From: Sutcliffiella tianshenii
Lineage (GTDB): Bacteria > Bacillota > Bacilli > Bacillales > Bacillaceae_I
Reading direction: 5' to 3'
Assembly (NCBI RefSeq): GCF_016908565.1
Contig: NZ_JAFBED010000006.1
Span: 124,001 to 188,000 of the forward strand
Length of the DNA: 64,000 bases
Both the position numbers and the translations under genes were made by a program. The notes under the pieces were generated by a model. That model saw only the letters and a list, made by a program, of their open reading frames with translations, ran no database searches and was not told where the DNA came from. How positions within the stretch are numbered: the stretch's first letter is position 1; each line of letters begins with the position of its first letter. This document shows, piece after piece, positions 42,770 through 52,373 of this stretch.

Positions 42770-42802
42770 CCCGCAACAAAAGGCGTTGCGGGCTCTTTTT
42801 CG
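42770..42802. terminator. Bidirectional terminator
   Basis: CCCGCAAC and GTTGCGGG form a perfect stem around AAAAGGC, followed by CTCTTTTT on the plus strand and TTTTCG on the minus strand; it lies after the small ORF at 42846. Confidence 0.85.
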
Positions 42803-42845
42803 TACGTAAGGGTGGTCCATGGGGACAGGTTCATTGTCCCTGGAA

Positions 42846-42977
42846 TTATTGCTCGGAGTTCTGTCGCTTTGTAGGATGAGTTGCACGCTCGACTTCTTCA
42901 GCAGATACAACCTGCTTAGCACTCTCTGCGTTTGGCTGCCCTTTTTGACTAGGGCCCTGTTTGTTGTGCTTGGACAT
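42846..42977 (-). CDS. 43-residue hydrophilic protein, unknown
   Basis: Begins MSKHNKQGPSQKGQPN and ends THPTKRQNSEQ. Highly polar, with many Gln, Asn, Lys and Ser residues and no hydrophobic core, similar in composition to minor small acid-soluble spore proteins. AAGGAAGGGAGAG precedes the ATG at good spacing and a terminator follows, so translation is likely. Assignment to a spore protein family would need a search. Confidence 0.6.
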   Translation of the reverse strand: MSKHNKQGPSQKGQPNAESAKQVVSAEEVERATHPTKRQNSEQ

Positions 42978-43080
42978 TGGAATACTCTCCCTTCCTTGAT
43001 ATCACTTGTTAATGTGGATAGGGGAAGGGTTTTTTATTCATTCGTTTGGAGTGGGACACGTGATCTGTCTCCAAATGTCC

Positions 43081-43992
43081 TTAAACCTGAGTCAGCGGCC
43101 CTGTCCCCTGAAGCTTAAAATATTGGCTTTCATACTGCTTATCCAAGTGGGGCAAAAGATTTTCAAGTGCTTTTACTACCCTTTTGAGGTTGATTCCTGT
43201 TTGGATTCCCATCTGCTCGAGCATGTAGACGACGTCTTCTGTCGCAACATTGCCTGATGCTCCTGGTGCAAACGGACAGCCTCCTAGCCCTCCAGCTGAT
43301 GTGTCGAAGCGGTCGACACCTGCTTGCAGGGCGGCGAATATATTCGCAAGCGCCATTCCTCTTGTGTTATGAAAATGAGCAGTGAGCATGATGCTTGGTA
43401 GCGCTTTCTTCAGTGCTGAAAATAATTCGTAGGATTCCTTTGGATTGGCCATCCCAATTGTATCTGCCACGCTGAGTTCATCAACTCCGAAACTCTCAAA
43501 CCTTTTACACAATGCCACAACATCGCTCACCTCCACTTTTCCTTCATATGGGCAATAGAAGGAGGTGGAGATGCAGGCGCGTACAAAGAATCCTCTTTCT
43601 TTCAGATCCCCGATGATCGGGTGGAGCTCAAGCAGGCTTTCCTCAGTGGTTTTATTGATATTCTTCTTATTGAATGTATCGCTTACCCCGACAAATACCG
43701 CTGCATTCTTGCAGGATGTGCCAAGCAGGCGGTCAATGCCCTTTTGATTTGGTACCAGTACAAAGTTCCGTGTCTCTTCATCCAAACATTCTTCAATCAC
43801 AGATGGTGCATCCGCCATTTGCGGAACCCATTTCGGCGAAACGAAAGAAGTGAGCTCCATTTCCTTGATGCCGGCCTTTTTCAGTTGCTGGATAAAATCG
43901 ATTTTAGCATTCGTTGGAACAAAGGTTTTCAGATTCTGCAAGCCATCTCGAGGTCCTACTTCGATGATGGTCGCCTTGTTAGGAATATTCAT
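43081..43992 (-). CDS. mvaB: Hydroxymethylglutaryl-CoA lyase
   Basis: 303 residues of the DRE-TIM metallolyase family: VGPRDGLQN (about 12-20), GIKEMELTSFVSPKWVPQMAD, HFHNTRGMALAN and the C-terminal signature GGLGGCPFAPGASGN (about 233-247) with the catalytic Cys. It cleaves HMG-CoA to acetyl-CoA and acetoacetate, a step of leucine degradation. Divergent from the thiolase/CoA-transferase genes that would use the acetoacetate. The last residues (QGTGPLTQV) are encoded by a copy of a dispersed GGGGACAGG-type repeat, so the original stop may have been lost. Confidence 0.93.
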   Translation of the reverse strand: MNIPNKATIIEVGPRDGLQNLKTFVPTNAKIDFIQQLKKAGIKEMELTSFVSPKWVPQMADAPSVIEECLDEETRNFVLVPNQKGIDRLLGTSCKNAAVFVGVSDTFNKKNINKTTEESLLELHPIIGDLKERGFFVRACISTSFYCPYEGKVEVSDVVALCKRFESFGVDELSVADTIGMANPKESYELFSALKKALPSIMLTAHFHNTRGMALANIFAALQAGVDRFDTSAGGLGGCPFAPGASGNVATEDVVYMLEQMGIQTGINLKRVVKALENLLPHLDKQYESQYFKLQGTGPLTQV

Positions 43993-44138
43993 TTTGAGTG
44001 CCTCCTGATAAATGGAATGTCGTTAGTTCAATTTTAGTTAGAAGGGTGCCATAAAAGCAAGAATAATAGAAATTTTTTAAAAAAAGCAGGAATTTCGACA
44101 GGAATCAAGAATTTATTGAAACGAGAGGAGATGGAATC

Positions 44139-45323
44139 ATGTCAAATAAAGAAGTAGTCATTGTAAGCGCTGTCAGGACGGCGATCGGAAGTTTTGGTGG
44201 TGCATTGAAGGATGTTTCCGCTCCACAGTTGGGAGCAGTAGTAATCAAAGAGGCGCTCGCAAAAGCCGGGCTTGCACCAGATAGTGTGGATGAAGTGATC
44301 ATGGGGAATGTGCTGCAGGCGGGGCTTGGGCAAAACCCGGCAAGGCAGGCAGCGATCGGGGCAGGCCTTCCGAACGAAGTGTCTTCCATGACAATCAATA
44401 AAGTGTGTGGATCAGGTCTGAAGGCTGTGCATCTGGCGGCTCAAGCTATCATTGCCGGAGATGCGGATATTGTGGTAGCTGGCGGGATGGAAAATATGTC
44501 ACAGGCGCCATACCTCCTGCAAGGAGCACGCGACGGATATCGCATGGGCGACCAAAAGGTGACAGACAGCATGGTCCATGACGGGCTATGGTGCTCGTTC
44601 AATGATTATCATATGGGAGTGACGGCGGAAAACCTCTGCACGAAATATGATTTGACAAGGGAAGAGCAGGACCAATTCGCTGCAAACAGCCAGCAGAAAG
44701 CTGTCCAGGCAATCGAGGACGGGAAATTTAAGGACGAGATCGTTCCTGTAGAAGTGAAAAAGAAAAAAGAAATTCTGACGATAGATACTGACGAATATCC
44801 TAGAAAGGGAACAACTGCCGAAAAGCTTGGCGGATTGCGTCCTGCCTTCAAAAAAGACGGATCAGTGACTGCAGGTAACGCTTCCGGTATCAATGACGGT
44901 GCAGCAGCAGTGGTGGTCATGAGCAAGGAAAAGGCCGACGAGTTGGGCATCAAGCCTTTAGTGAAAATCGTTGCCAATGCCAGCAGTGGAGTGGACCCGA
45001 GCATCATGGGCATCGGGCCGGTAACTGCCGTGAAGAAGGCCTTGGAAAAAGGCGGACAGACACTGGAAGAGATGGATCTCGTAGAAGCAAATGAAGCATT
45101 CGCCGCACAAGCACTCGCAGTCGGAAAAGAGCTTGAGTTCGACTCCGAAAAGTTGAATGTCAACGGCGGTGCGATTGCCCTTGGTCATCCGATTGGGGCA
45201 AGTGGAACCCGTATCCTGGTTACACTCATACACGAAATGAAGCGCCGTGACGCGAAAAAAGGACTAGCTACCCTTTGCATCGGTGGCGGTCAGGGCGTAG
45301 CAACGATTGTAGAAAACATCTAA
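44139..45323 (+). CDS. Acetyl-CoA C-acetyltransferase (thiolase)
   Basis: 394 residues, full length. The nucleophile Cys is in [11 protein letters not shown] (about residue 88), and [17 protein letters not shown] plus CIGGGQGVA near the end carry the catalytic His and second Cys. It splits acetoacetyl-CoA to two acetyl-CoA or condenses them. GAGAGGAGATGGAATC precedes the ATG. It heads an operon with both 3-oxoacid CoA-transferase subunits, which points to the degradative direction: acetoacetate to acetyl-CoA. Confidence 0.95.
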   Translation: MSNKEVVIVSAVRTAIGSFGGALKDVSAPQLGAVVIKEALAKAGLAPDSVDEVIMGNVLQAGLGQNPARQAAIGAGLPNEVSSMTINKVCGSGLKAVHLAAQAIIAGDADIVVAGGMENMSQAPYLLQGARDGYRMGDQKVTDSMVHDGLWCSFNDYHMGVTAENLCTKYDLTREEQDQFAANSQQKAVQAIEDGKFKDEIVPVEVKKKKEILTIDTDEYPRKGTTAEKLGGLRPAFKKDGSVTAGNASGINDGAAAVVVMSKEKADELGIKPLVKIVANASSGVDPSIMGIGPVTAVKKALEKGGQTLEEMDLVEANEAFAAQALAVGKELEFDSEKLNVNGGAIALGHPIGASGTRILVTLIHEMKRRDAKKGLATLCIGGGQGVATIVENI

Positions 45324-45348
45324 CCCTATAGAGAGAGGTGCAACATCG

Positions 45349-46038
45349 ATGAAACCTATTTACACATCATTTACGGAAGCGGTAAAAGATATCCATGATG
45401 GTGCAACAATCATGGTCGGCGGATTTGGCCTTTGCGGAATCCCGGAAAACCTGATCCTGGCATTAGTTGAAACAGGTGTGAAAGACCTGACTGTCATCTC
45501 CAACAACTGCGGAGTGGACGACTGGGGACTCGGCCTTTTAATGAAAAACAAGCAAATCAAGAAAATGATCGGTTCCTACGTTGGGGAAAACAAGGAGTTC
45601 GAACGTCAAGTACTGTCTGGTGAACTAGAAGTGGAGCTGACGCCACAAGGGACGCTTGCCGAAAAAATCCGTGCAGGCGGAGCGGGTATCCCGGCATTTT
45701 ACACGCCGGCAGGAGTCGGTACCCCGATTGCTGAGGGCAAGGAAGTGCGAGAATTCAATGGAAAAGAATATCTTTTGGAGGAAGCATTCACAGCGGATTT
45801 CAGTTTGGTACGAGCAGATAAAGCCGATAAAATGGGGAATCTCATCTACAACAAAACAGCCCGAAACTTCAACCCGATGATTGCAGCGGCCGGTAAAGTG
45901 ACGATTGCAGAAGTGGAAGAACTTGTGGAAATCGGGGAGCTGGATCCAAACCATATCCAGACTCCAAGCATCTATGTCCAGCGCCTGATCGTCGGCCGGC
46001 AGGAAAAGAAAATCGAACGCGTAACTACAAGAGACTAG
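45349..46038 (+). CDS. scoA: 3-oxoacid CoA-transferase subunit A
   Basis: 229 residues. [14 protein letters not shown] (about 22-35) is the CoA-transferase family 1 signature and [11 protein letters not shown] follows. With the B subunit it moves CoA from succinyl-CoA to acetoacetate. AGAGAGGTGCAACATCG precedes the ATG 25 bases after the thiolase stop; the B subunit starts 18 bases after its end. Confidence 0.95.
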   Translation: MKPIYTSFTEAVKDIHDGATIMVGGFGLCGIPENLILALVETGVKDLTVISNNCGVDDWGLGLLMKNKQIKKMIGSYVGENKEFERQVLSGELEVELTPQGTLAEKIRAGGAGIPAFYTPAGVGTPIAEGKEVREFNGKEYLLEEAFTADFSLVRADKADKMGNLIYNKTARNFNPMIAAAGKVTIAEVEELVEIGELDPNHIQTPSIYVQRLIVGRQEKKIERVTTRD

Positions 46039-46056
46039 CGAGGAGGGGAACCTAAC

Positions 46057-46725
46057 ATGGCAAAAGAAACAGTGAACACACGTGAGAAAATCGCAAAACG
46101 TGCAGAAAAAGAAATCGAGAGCGGCTACTACGTAAACCTCGGAATCGGAATGCCAACCCTTGTGGCGAACTACATATCCGAAAACAAGCAGGTAGTATTG
46201 CAATCTGAAAACGGCCTCCTTGGCATTGGGCCATATCCAACAAAGGATAAGGTAGATGCGGACCTCATCAACGCTGGAAAAGAAACAGTCACTGCCATTC
46301 CTGGTGCTGCCTATTTTGACAGTGCGGAATCCTTTGCAATGATACGCGGCGGTCACGTGAATATCGCGATCCTTGGAGGAATGGAAGTAAGTGAAAACGG
46401 CGACCTTGCCAACTGGATGATCCCAGGGAAGATGATCAAGGGTATGGGCGGTGCGATGGATCTTGTTCATGGTGCAGAGCGTATCATCGTTATCATGGAT
46501 CATGTAAATAAAGCAGGGGAAGCGAAGATCTTAAAAGCTTGCACCCTGCCTTTGACAGGAAAAGGCGTAGTGGACCGGATCATTACCGACCGTGCCGTGC
46601 TAGATGTGACGGAGCAAGGATTGAAGCTTGTAGAAGTCGCAGAAGGGTATACGGTGGAGGATATTCAGAATAGTACGGAACCGACTTTGATAGTTGATGA
46701 GCATGTTAGATTGAATGCATTTTAA
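46057..46725 (+). CDS. scoB: 3-oxoacid CoA-transferase subunit B
   Basis: 222 residues. [12 protein letters not shown] and the catalytic Glu in [13 protein letters not shown] (about residue 51) define the beta subunit of succinyl-CoA:3-oxoacid CoA-transferase. GAGGAGGGGAACCTAAC precedes the ATG. It ends the operon; the 52-bp repeat array starts about 70 bases downstream. Confidence 0.95.
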   Translation: MAKETVNTREKIAKRAEKEIESGYYVNLGIGMPTLVANYISENKQVVLQSENGLLGIGPYPTKDKVDADLINAGKETVTAIPGAAYFDSAESFAMIRGGHVNIAILGGMEVSENGDLANWMIPGKMIKGMGGAMDLVHGAERIIVIMDHVNKAGEAKILKACTLPLTGKGVVDRIITDRAVLDVTEQGLKLVEVAEGYTVEDIQNSTEPTLIVDEHVRLNAF

Positions 46726-46792
46726 TTTAATTTACTGGAAGCGGATGACTTTACTGTTGTTCGCTTTTTTGAATTTTGAAACTCGATGAAAC

Positions 46793-47260
46793 GGTCTTCA
46801 TCCGGTTAATGAAGACCGTTTATCTGCCAGATGGCTGAGGTTATGGTCTTCATGGGGTAGATGAAGACCGTTTCTCTAGAGGATGACCGTAGTTTTGGTC
46901 TTCATCGGGGTAATGAAGACCGTTTCTTTACAGGAAGACCGTAGTTTTGGTTTTCATCGGGTAGATGAAGACCGTTTCTCTACAGGATGACCGTAGTTTT
47001 GGTCTTCATCGGGGTAATGAAGACCGTTTCTTTACAGGAAGACCGTAGTTTTGGTTTTCATCGGGTAGATGAAGACCGTTTCTCTACTGAAGGACCATAG
47101 AATTGGCCTTCATCCGGTTAATGAAGACTGTTTCTCTACAAAAGGACCGTAGAATTGGTCTTCATCCAGGCAATGAAGACCAATTCTATATAGTAGGGCC
47201 GTAGTTTTGGTCCTCATCTGGCTTGTGGAAACATTCTATCTACTTGGCTAAGGTCGGTTT
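46793..47260. repeat. Nine 52-bp tandem repeats, each an inverted repeat
   Basis: Units start at 46793, 46845, 46897, 46949, 47001, 47053, 47105, 47157 and 47209, exactly 52 bases apart. Each has GGTCTTCAT, a 7-base centre and ATGAAGACC, followed by GTTTCT and GACCGTAGTTTT or its variants. Units 3 and 5 are essentially identical, as are 4 and 6, so a 104-bp pair was duplicated. The outer units are more diverged. The 637-base gap between scoB and the sulfatase otherwise holds only the sulfatase leader. Confidence 0.95.
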
Positions 47261-47362
47261 CTTAGTCCGGATGAGAAGAGGTTAGTGTAGAGGTAGCGGA
47301 ACAAAGTCCGATTGATTAACAATGCCTTTGAAATAAAAAAGGTGAGTGCAGAGAGGAATGAG

Positions 47363-48766
47363 ATGATGAAGAATGAACATAAAAAGCCAAACATTATTTT
47401 TATCATGAGTGATGATCATGCAGCACATGCCATGAGCTGCTATGGGAGCAGAATCAATGAAACACCCAATCTTGATCGAATTGCCAAGGAAGGAATGCGA
47501 TTGGATAACTGCTTTTGTACAAACTCCATCTGTGCCCCCAGCCGTGCCAGTATCCTAACCGGCTTATACAATCATAAAAATGGAGTAAAAACATTGGGAG
47601 ATAAATTTGATAGCCGTCAGCCAACTGTTCAAAGAATCTTGGGGGAAAATGGCTATCAGACAGCCCTTTTTGGCAAATGGCATCTTGGACACGGCGGGCA
47701 TCACGCTCCTGCTGATTTTGACAAATGGACGATCTTTCGCAGTCAGGGCCTCTATCATGATCCAGTCATGTATGAAATGGGAGAGGAAATCACCATTCCG
47801 GGCTATGCAACCGACATTGTAACGGACCTATCGATTGATTGGATGAAGTCGCGTGACAAAGACAGACCATTTATGCTTATGTGTCACCATAAAGCGCCTC
47901 ACCGCCCATGGGATCCGGATGAAAAGCATGCTCACATGTATGAGGATGTTGATATTCCGGAGCCTGAATCCTTCCATGACGATTACGAAGGGAAGGCTGA
48001 TGTGGTGAAGGAAGCCAAGATGCGGATCGATAGGGACCTTGTTTATCGAGACGTGAAAGCCAATCCCCCTGAAGGACTATCGGCACTTGAATTAAAGAGC
48101 TGGTATTATCAGCGTTACATCAAGGACTATCTGCGATGTGTCGCATCTATAGATGATAATGTCGGCCGCCTGCTGGATTATCTGGATGAGGAGGGGATCG
48201 CCGAAGATACGATCGTCGTGTATACCTCTGATCAAGGTTTTTTCCTTGGGGACCATGGCTGGTATGACAAACGCTTCATGTATGAGGAATCCCTTAGAAT
48301 GCCATTTGTAATCCGCTATCCTAAGGGAATCAAGGCTGGCTCCGTTTCAAAGGATTTTGCCTTGAATGTGGATTTTGCCGAAACCTTCCTGGATTACGCT
48401 GGTATCGAAATCCCTGATTTTATGCAAGGGAGAAGCTTGAAGCCTATACTTGAGGATCATACTCCGGAAGATTGGCAGACTTCCATGTATTACCGCTATT
48501 GGGAGCACCTAAGTCTGGAGCATCGAGTTGGCGCGCACTATGGCATAAGGACGCACCATTATAAGCTTATTCATTATTATGGGGAAGCATTGGGTTCTTC
48601 CTCGGCAGAAGATGAGCCAAGAACACCTGAATGGGAATTATACGATTTGAAGAAAGATCCATATGAAATGAACAATGTATACAATGACCTGAATTATGTA
48701 GAGGCGGTAAGGAATTTAAAAGAAGAACTAAGATGCTTAAAACAATCTGTGCATGATCATGAATAA
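47363..48766 (+). CDS. Sulfatase, Cys-type
   Basis: 467 residues. The alkaline-phosphatase-fold sulfatase signature CAPSRASILTG begins at Cys about 57, the residue that is oxidised to formylglycine; IIFIMSDDHAAHA (about 10-22) and GKWHLGHGGHH provide metal and substrate ligands, and the late SDQGFFLGDHGWYDK the remaining ones. No signal peptide, so it is probably cytoplasmic and acts on choline sulfate, alkyl sulfates or imported sugar sulfates. GAGAGGAATGAG precedes ATG 47363. The formylglycine-generating enzyme follows 87 bases later and is its likely activator. Confidence 0.92.
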   Translation: MMKNEHKKPNIIFIMSDDHAAHAMSCYGSRINETPNLDRIAKEGMRLDNCFCTNSICAPSRASILTGLYNHKNGVKTLGDKFDSRQPTVQRILGENGYQTALFGKWHLGHGGHHAPADFDKWTIFRSQGLYHDPVMYEMGEEITIPGYATDIVTDLSIDWMKSRDKDRPFMLMCHHKAPHRPWDPDEKHAHMYEDVDIPEPESFHDDYEGKADVVKEAKMRIDRDLVYRDVKANPPEGLSALELKSWYYQRYIKDYLRCVASIDDNVGRLLDYLDEEGIAEDTIVVYTSDQGFFLGDHGWYDKRFMYEESLRMPFVIRYPKGIKAGSVSKDFALNVDFAETFLDYAGIEIPDFMQGRSLKPILEDHTPEDWQTSMYYRYWEHLSLEHRVGAHYGIRTHHYKLIHYYGEALGSSSAEDEPRTPEWELYDLKKDPYEMNNVYNDLNYVEAVRNLKEELRCLKQSVHDHE

Positions 48767-48853
48767 CGATTGTTTAATAACAATTCCCCACTATATTAAA
48801 ATTCCGCTACATAATTGGTATACTGGTTTTAACAATTATGGGGAGTGTCTTTC

Positions 48854-49801
48854 ATGAAAAATACATCTTGTTGCGCTGCTAGCAGAGGGACTTCAACTAA
48901 AGTAATATTACCTGAAGAACAAAAAAAGCCACTGCGACATTACGAGGATATGGTGACTTTGCCTGGTGGTGAATTTCTAATGGGTACTGAAGATAAAGAA
49001 GGTTTTCCTTCCGATGGAGAGGGTCCAATTCGAAAGGTCCGTTTAGCACCATTTGCGATAGATAGCTATTCTGTCACAAACAGGCAATTTAAGGAGTTTA
49101 TAGATGAGACAGGTTATAAAACAGAAGCAGAAAAATTCGGCTGGTCGTTTGTCTTTCATCTTTTGCCTTCGAAGGCTGTTAAACAAAGAGTAAAAAATGT
49201 CGTACATGGAGTACCGTGGTGGCTTGTTGTGGAATGGGCTAACTGGAAGAAGCCAGAAGGCCCTGATTCCACTATTAAGAAGCGCCTCGATCATCCCGTG
49301 GTCCACGTATCCTGGAATGATGCTGTGGCTTATTGTAATTGGGCAGGAAAAAGACTGCCTACAGAAGCGGAATGGGAGTATGCCGCGAGAGGCGGATTGG
49401 AAAGCAAATCATACCCTTGGGGAAATGATCTATTAGTGGATAACATCCATCAGTGTAACATTTGGCAAGGGGAGTTCCCCGCTGAAAATACACAGGAAGA
49501 TGGCTTTTTATCAACTGCTCCTGTGGATGCATTCAAACCAAATGGCTTTGGCCTCTATAATGTAGCAGGAAATGTGTGGGAGTGGTGTTCTGATTGGTTC
49601 TCACCCATACACCCGAAAGGGGAGGTACTTGAATCGCCAAAAGGACCACACAATGGAAATGCCAAAGTGATGAAAGGCGGTTCCTACCTTTGTCATAAGT
49701 CCTACTGTAATAGGTATCGGGTTGCTGCCAGAACAGGCAATACGCCGGACAGTTCAACTGGGAATATCGGCTTTCGGTGTGTGGTGGATATTGATCTGTA
49801 A
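48854..49801 (+). CDS. Formylglycine-generating enzyme (SUMF1/FGE family)
   Basis: 315 residues. VTLPGGEFLMGTED, SVTNRQFKEFIDETGY, GKRLPTEAEWEYAARGG and NVWEWCSDWF are the FGE/C-type-lectin-fold landmarks. The copper-binding cysteine pair is in CHKSYCNRYR (Cys about 280 and 285), so it is the aerobic, copper-dependent type. It should convert Cys 57 of the upstream sulfatase to formylglycine. GGGGAG stands eight bases before ATG 48854; the N-terminus has an extra CC motif (TSCCAAS) that is not part of the fold. Confidence 0.93.
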   Translation: MKNTSCCAASRGTSTKVILPEEQKKPLRHYEDMVTLPGGEFLMGTEDKEGFPSDGEGPIRKVRLAPFAIDSYSVTNRQFKEFIDETGYKTEAEKFGWSFVFHLLPSKAVKQRVKNVVHGVPWWLVVEWANWKKPEGPDSTIKKRLDHPVVHVSWNDAVAYCNWAGKRLPTEAEWEYAARGGLESKSYPWGNDLLVDNIHQCNIWQGEFPAENTQEDGFLSTAPVDAFKPNGFGLYNVAGNVWEWCSDWFSPIHPKGEVLESPKGPHNGNAKVMKGGSYLCHKSYCNRYRVAARTGNTPDSSTGNIGFRCVVDIDL

Positions 49802-49852
49802 ATCAGAATTCAGGTATTTACTGTTTGTACTATTTCTTTGGAGGGATGTTAG

Positions 49853-50956
49853 ATGGGCCTGAAATTCAGAAAAAGCTTCAAAATTGCACCAGGTGTCAGG
49901 GTGAATGTAGGGAAACGTGGAATCGGGGCAAGTGTCGGTGTGAAGGGGCTGAGGTATTCGGTGAACTCCAGTGGTCAGCGGAGAACAACCGCTTCCATTC
50001 CCGGAACCGGGATATCATATAGCAGCACTTCTGGTAGTCGTAGAAACTATAAATCTTCCTCCTATCAGCGCCAGAGAGAATTAGAGAAACAGAGGAAAGC
50101 CCAGGATAAGCTACAGGAACTAGAAAGAAACCGTATAGAAGTGGAGTTGTTTGAAAACAGGCTGGAAATGATCAAGTCGATACATAAGGAGTCCGATGAT
50201 CCGGTTGATTGGAAGGTGATTCTAGGCTCCGAGCCGCCATTCAGGATAGGGGAAGAAGAAGGTCCGCTAGAGAAGGCAGCCGCCTTGAATCTTGAAAAGT
50301 ATCGTCCTGGATTTTTTGCCAAACTCTTTAAACAGGATGAGAAAAAAAGAAAGGAATTGGAAGAGGAAATTTTAAAGGCAAGGGATGAAGACAGGAATCA
50401 ATATGAGAATTGGACTGCTATAGTAAAGATGGCTGATAGAATCACTTCTGGTGATATTGACGCCTATTTCGAAGTAATCGATGAATTTGCCCCTCTTGAT
50501 GACTTAACTGAATTTGGCAGTGGCTTCGAATTTTTTGCAGAAAGTCCAGATTGCATGGAAGTGGAGTTTGACGTCCACACAAACGATATCATTCCTAAGG
50601 AAGTAAAATCCTTAACTAAAACCGGGAAAATTTCTGTAAAAAAAATGCCGATTTCCAAGTTTTACGACATTCAGCAGGATTATGTCTGCAGCTGTACCCT
50701 TCGTATTGCAAGAGACATGTTTGCACTTCTGCCTATCGGGACAGTCATCATCCATGCAGTCGACGATCAGCTTGATTCAAGCACCGGCCATTCTGAGAAG
50801 CTCACCATCCTTTCTGTCAAAATCAAACGTTCTGAATTAGAAGGTATAAACTTTGATCTGATTGATTGCTCTGACAGCATGGCTAACTTTGATCATCACA
50901 TGAAATTTAGAAAAACGAAGGGATTTGCCCCGGTTGAAAGGATCGCGGCAGAATAG
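49853..50956 (+). CDS. DUF4236 domain protein with long C-terminal extension
   Basis: 367 residues. MGLKFRKSFKIAPGVRVNVG and the following glycine-rich beta strands to about residue 60 are DUF4236, found at the start of many short bacterial proteins. A charged coiled coil (RQRELEKQRKAQDKLQELER, about 73-92) and a 230-residue alpha/beta domain without recognised motifs follow. Cytosolic; function unknown. TTGGAGGGATGTTAG precedes the ATG. Confidence 0.8.
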   Translation: MGLKFRKSFKIAPGVRVNVGKRGIGASVGVKGLRYSVNSSGQRRTTASIPGTGISYSSTSGSRRNYKSSSYQRQRELEKQRKAQDKLQELERNRIEVELFENRLEMIKSIHKESDDPVDWKVILGSEPPFRIGEEEGPLEKAAALNLEKYRPGFFAKLFKQDEKKRKELEEEILKARDEDRNQYENWTAIVKMADRITSGDIDAYFEVIDEFAPLDDLTEFGSGFEFFAESPDCMEVEFDVHTNDIIPKEVKSLTKTGKISVKKMPISKFYDIQQDYVCSCTLRIARDMFALLPIGTVIIHAVDDQLDSSTGHSEKLTILSVKIKRSELEGINFDLIDCSDSMANFDHHMKFRKTKGFAPVERIAAE

Positions 50957-50965
50957 TAAAAGTTT

Positions 50966-50998
50966 CAGGGCCTGAACCGTTCATGGCCCTGTTTTTAA
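50966..50998 (+). terminator. Rho-independent terminator
   Basis: AGGGCCTGAAC and GTTCATGGCCCT pair, followed by GTTTTTAA, after the DUF4236 gene. Confidence 0.8.
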
Positions 50999-51079
50999 TT
51001 CCTTTTTGTCGTATTCATTTCAACTCCCGAATACATTATCCATGATACCGCTTTATTCCAAAGGGAGAGAGGTGGCATA

Positions 51080-51796
51080 ATGTTTTCGGTTATGGAAATG
51101 CGCACATTTGAATTGTTTTCGGTTGAGCATATCGTGACGTTTTTGGTCTTTTTGGCCGTGTGTTACGTGCTGGTTCATTTCAGAAAGAGCCTAAAGCCTT
51201 ATCAAAAGGGAATCAAATGGACATTATTTGCTATTTTATTAATCAGTGAGATTTCCCATCAAATTTGGGTAGTAGCAACCAATCAGTGGGGGGTGGATGA
51301 CCTTCCCATCCAGCTTTGCTCTTTCAGCACTTTCATCGCAATGTATCTGTTCCTTAAGTCCAATACCAAACTGTTTCATCTGCTTTTCTTCATTGGTTTC
51401 ATTCCTCCCATTCTCAGCATGGTCACACCAGAAATGGTCTACAGCTTCCCACACTACCGCTATATCAAATACTTCATCCATCACGCAGCTATCGCTTGGG
51501 CAGTACTTTACTTCATATATTATGAGGGTTACCGCGTACCGCGCAAGGCCATTCTTACCAGCTTCCTGACTGCCAATCTGATTGCAGCACCGATCTTTTT
51601 CATTAATATCTTTCTCGACACCAACTTCTTCTATCTTGCAAACCCGACAGAATCTAAAACCATCCTATCCTTTTTCGGATCCGGAGTCTGGTACTATATC
51701 AATCTAGAACTGGCTGCTTTATTTGTATTTTTCATCACCTATATTCCGATGTGGCTATTGCTGAAAAAAGAAAAACGAAAAAGCGAAGTAGCCTAG
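51080..51796 (+). CDS. YwaF / TIGR02206 family membrane protein
   Basis: 238 residues with about seven membrane helices. HIVTFLVFLAVCYVLVHF opens the protein; LPIQLCSFSTFIAMYLF and FIHHAAIAWAVLYF carry the conserved polar residues of the YwaF family, function unknown. AAAGGGAGAGAGGTGGC precedes the ATG. Confidence 0.85.
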   Translation: MFSVMEMRTFELFSVEHIVTFLVFLAVCYVLVHFRKSLKPYQKGIKWTLFAILLISEISHQIWVVATNQWGVDDLPIQLCSFSTFIAMYLFLKSNTKLFHLLFFIGFIPPILSMVTPEMVYSFPHYRYIKYFIHHAAIAWAVLYFIYYEGYRVPRKAILTSFLTANLIAAPIFFINIFLDTNFFYLANPTESKTILSFFGSGVWYYINLELAALFVFFITYIPMWLLLKKEKRKSEVA

Positions 51797-51920
51797 GGGA
51801 GAAGAGACCTGTCACCATCGCACTTTTTGTGAGATAATATGAAGAAGATAAACCAAATAAATTGGTCTATCTTCTTCATTAAAATAGCCTGTGTTTCACT
51901 TACCAGGGATCAGGAAAGGG

Positions 51921-52325
51921 GTGGTCCTCATCAAAAGAATTATCAGCAGTTTATATATTGCAGCGGGTTTTATCAGTTTGGGGCTGGGTATCATCGGAAT
52001 CGTTCTGCCTGTTGTACCAACGACTCCTCTATTATTGTTGGCGTCTTTTTTCTTCGTGAAAGGCTCAAAAAAGTTTGAGGTCTGGTTTCAGGGGACTTCG
52101 ATCTACAAGAAGCATCTTGAAGGCTTTATTAAAGAGAGAAGCATGACGTTAAAGCAGAAGGTCACCATCCTATTGTTCGCCGATTTTACCATCGCTTTTC
52201 CGTTTTTTATTCTGGACAGCATCCCGATCAAAATCATGTTCATTGTGATTGTCATTTATAAGTATTATTATTTTATCTTCAAAATAAAGACAGTGAAGCC
52301 GAATAGTGAGTTAAGTAAAGTCTAG
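51921..52325 (+). CDS. DUF454 (YbaN) family membrane protein
   Basis: 134 residues with three or four hydrophobic segments. LGLGIIGIVLPVVPTTPLLL (about 20-39) is the DUF454/YbaN hallmark. The start is uncertain: GTG 51921 has AGGA five bases upstream, whereas a more upstream GTG at 51891 has no ribosome binding site. Convergent with the next gene across a terminator. Confidence 0.75.
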   Translation: MVLIKRIISSLYIAAGFISLGLGIIGIVLPVVPTTPLLLLASFFFVKGSKKFEVWFQGTSIYKKHLEGFIKERSMTLKQKVTILLFADFTIAFPFFILDSIPIKIMFIVIVIYKYYYFIFKIKTVKPNSELSKV

Positions 52326-52340
52326 CTACATACATAATAA

Positions 52341-52372
52341 AAGGTTCAGCCAAAGGGCTGAACCTATTTATC
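52341..52372. terminator. Bidirectional terminator
   Basis: AGGTTCAGCC and GGCTGAACCT form a perfect 10-bp stem around AAAG, between convergent genes. Confidence 0.85.
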
Positions 52373-52373
52373 A

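Noticed and set aside
44609-45163. Minus-strand frame of 184 codons
   Set aside because: Antisense shadow of the thiolase; Ser/Phe-rich low-complexity translation.
45625-46503. Long minus-strand frame (292 codons)
   Set aside because: It is antisense to the scoA/scoB genes, which are certain, and its translation is rich in His, Cys and Phe without motifs.
46793-47260. CRISPR-like periodic repeat
   Set aside because: The whole 52-bp unit is repeated without unique spacers, and no cas gene is near.
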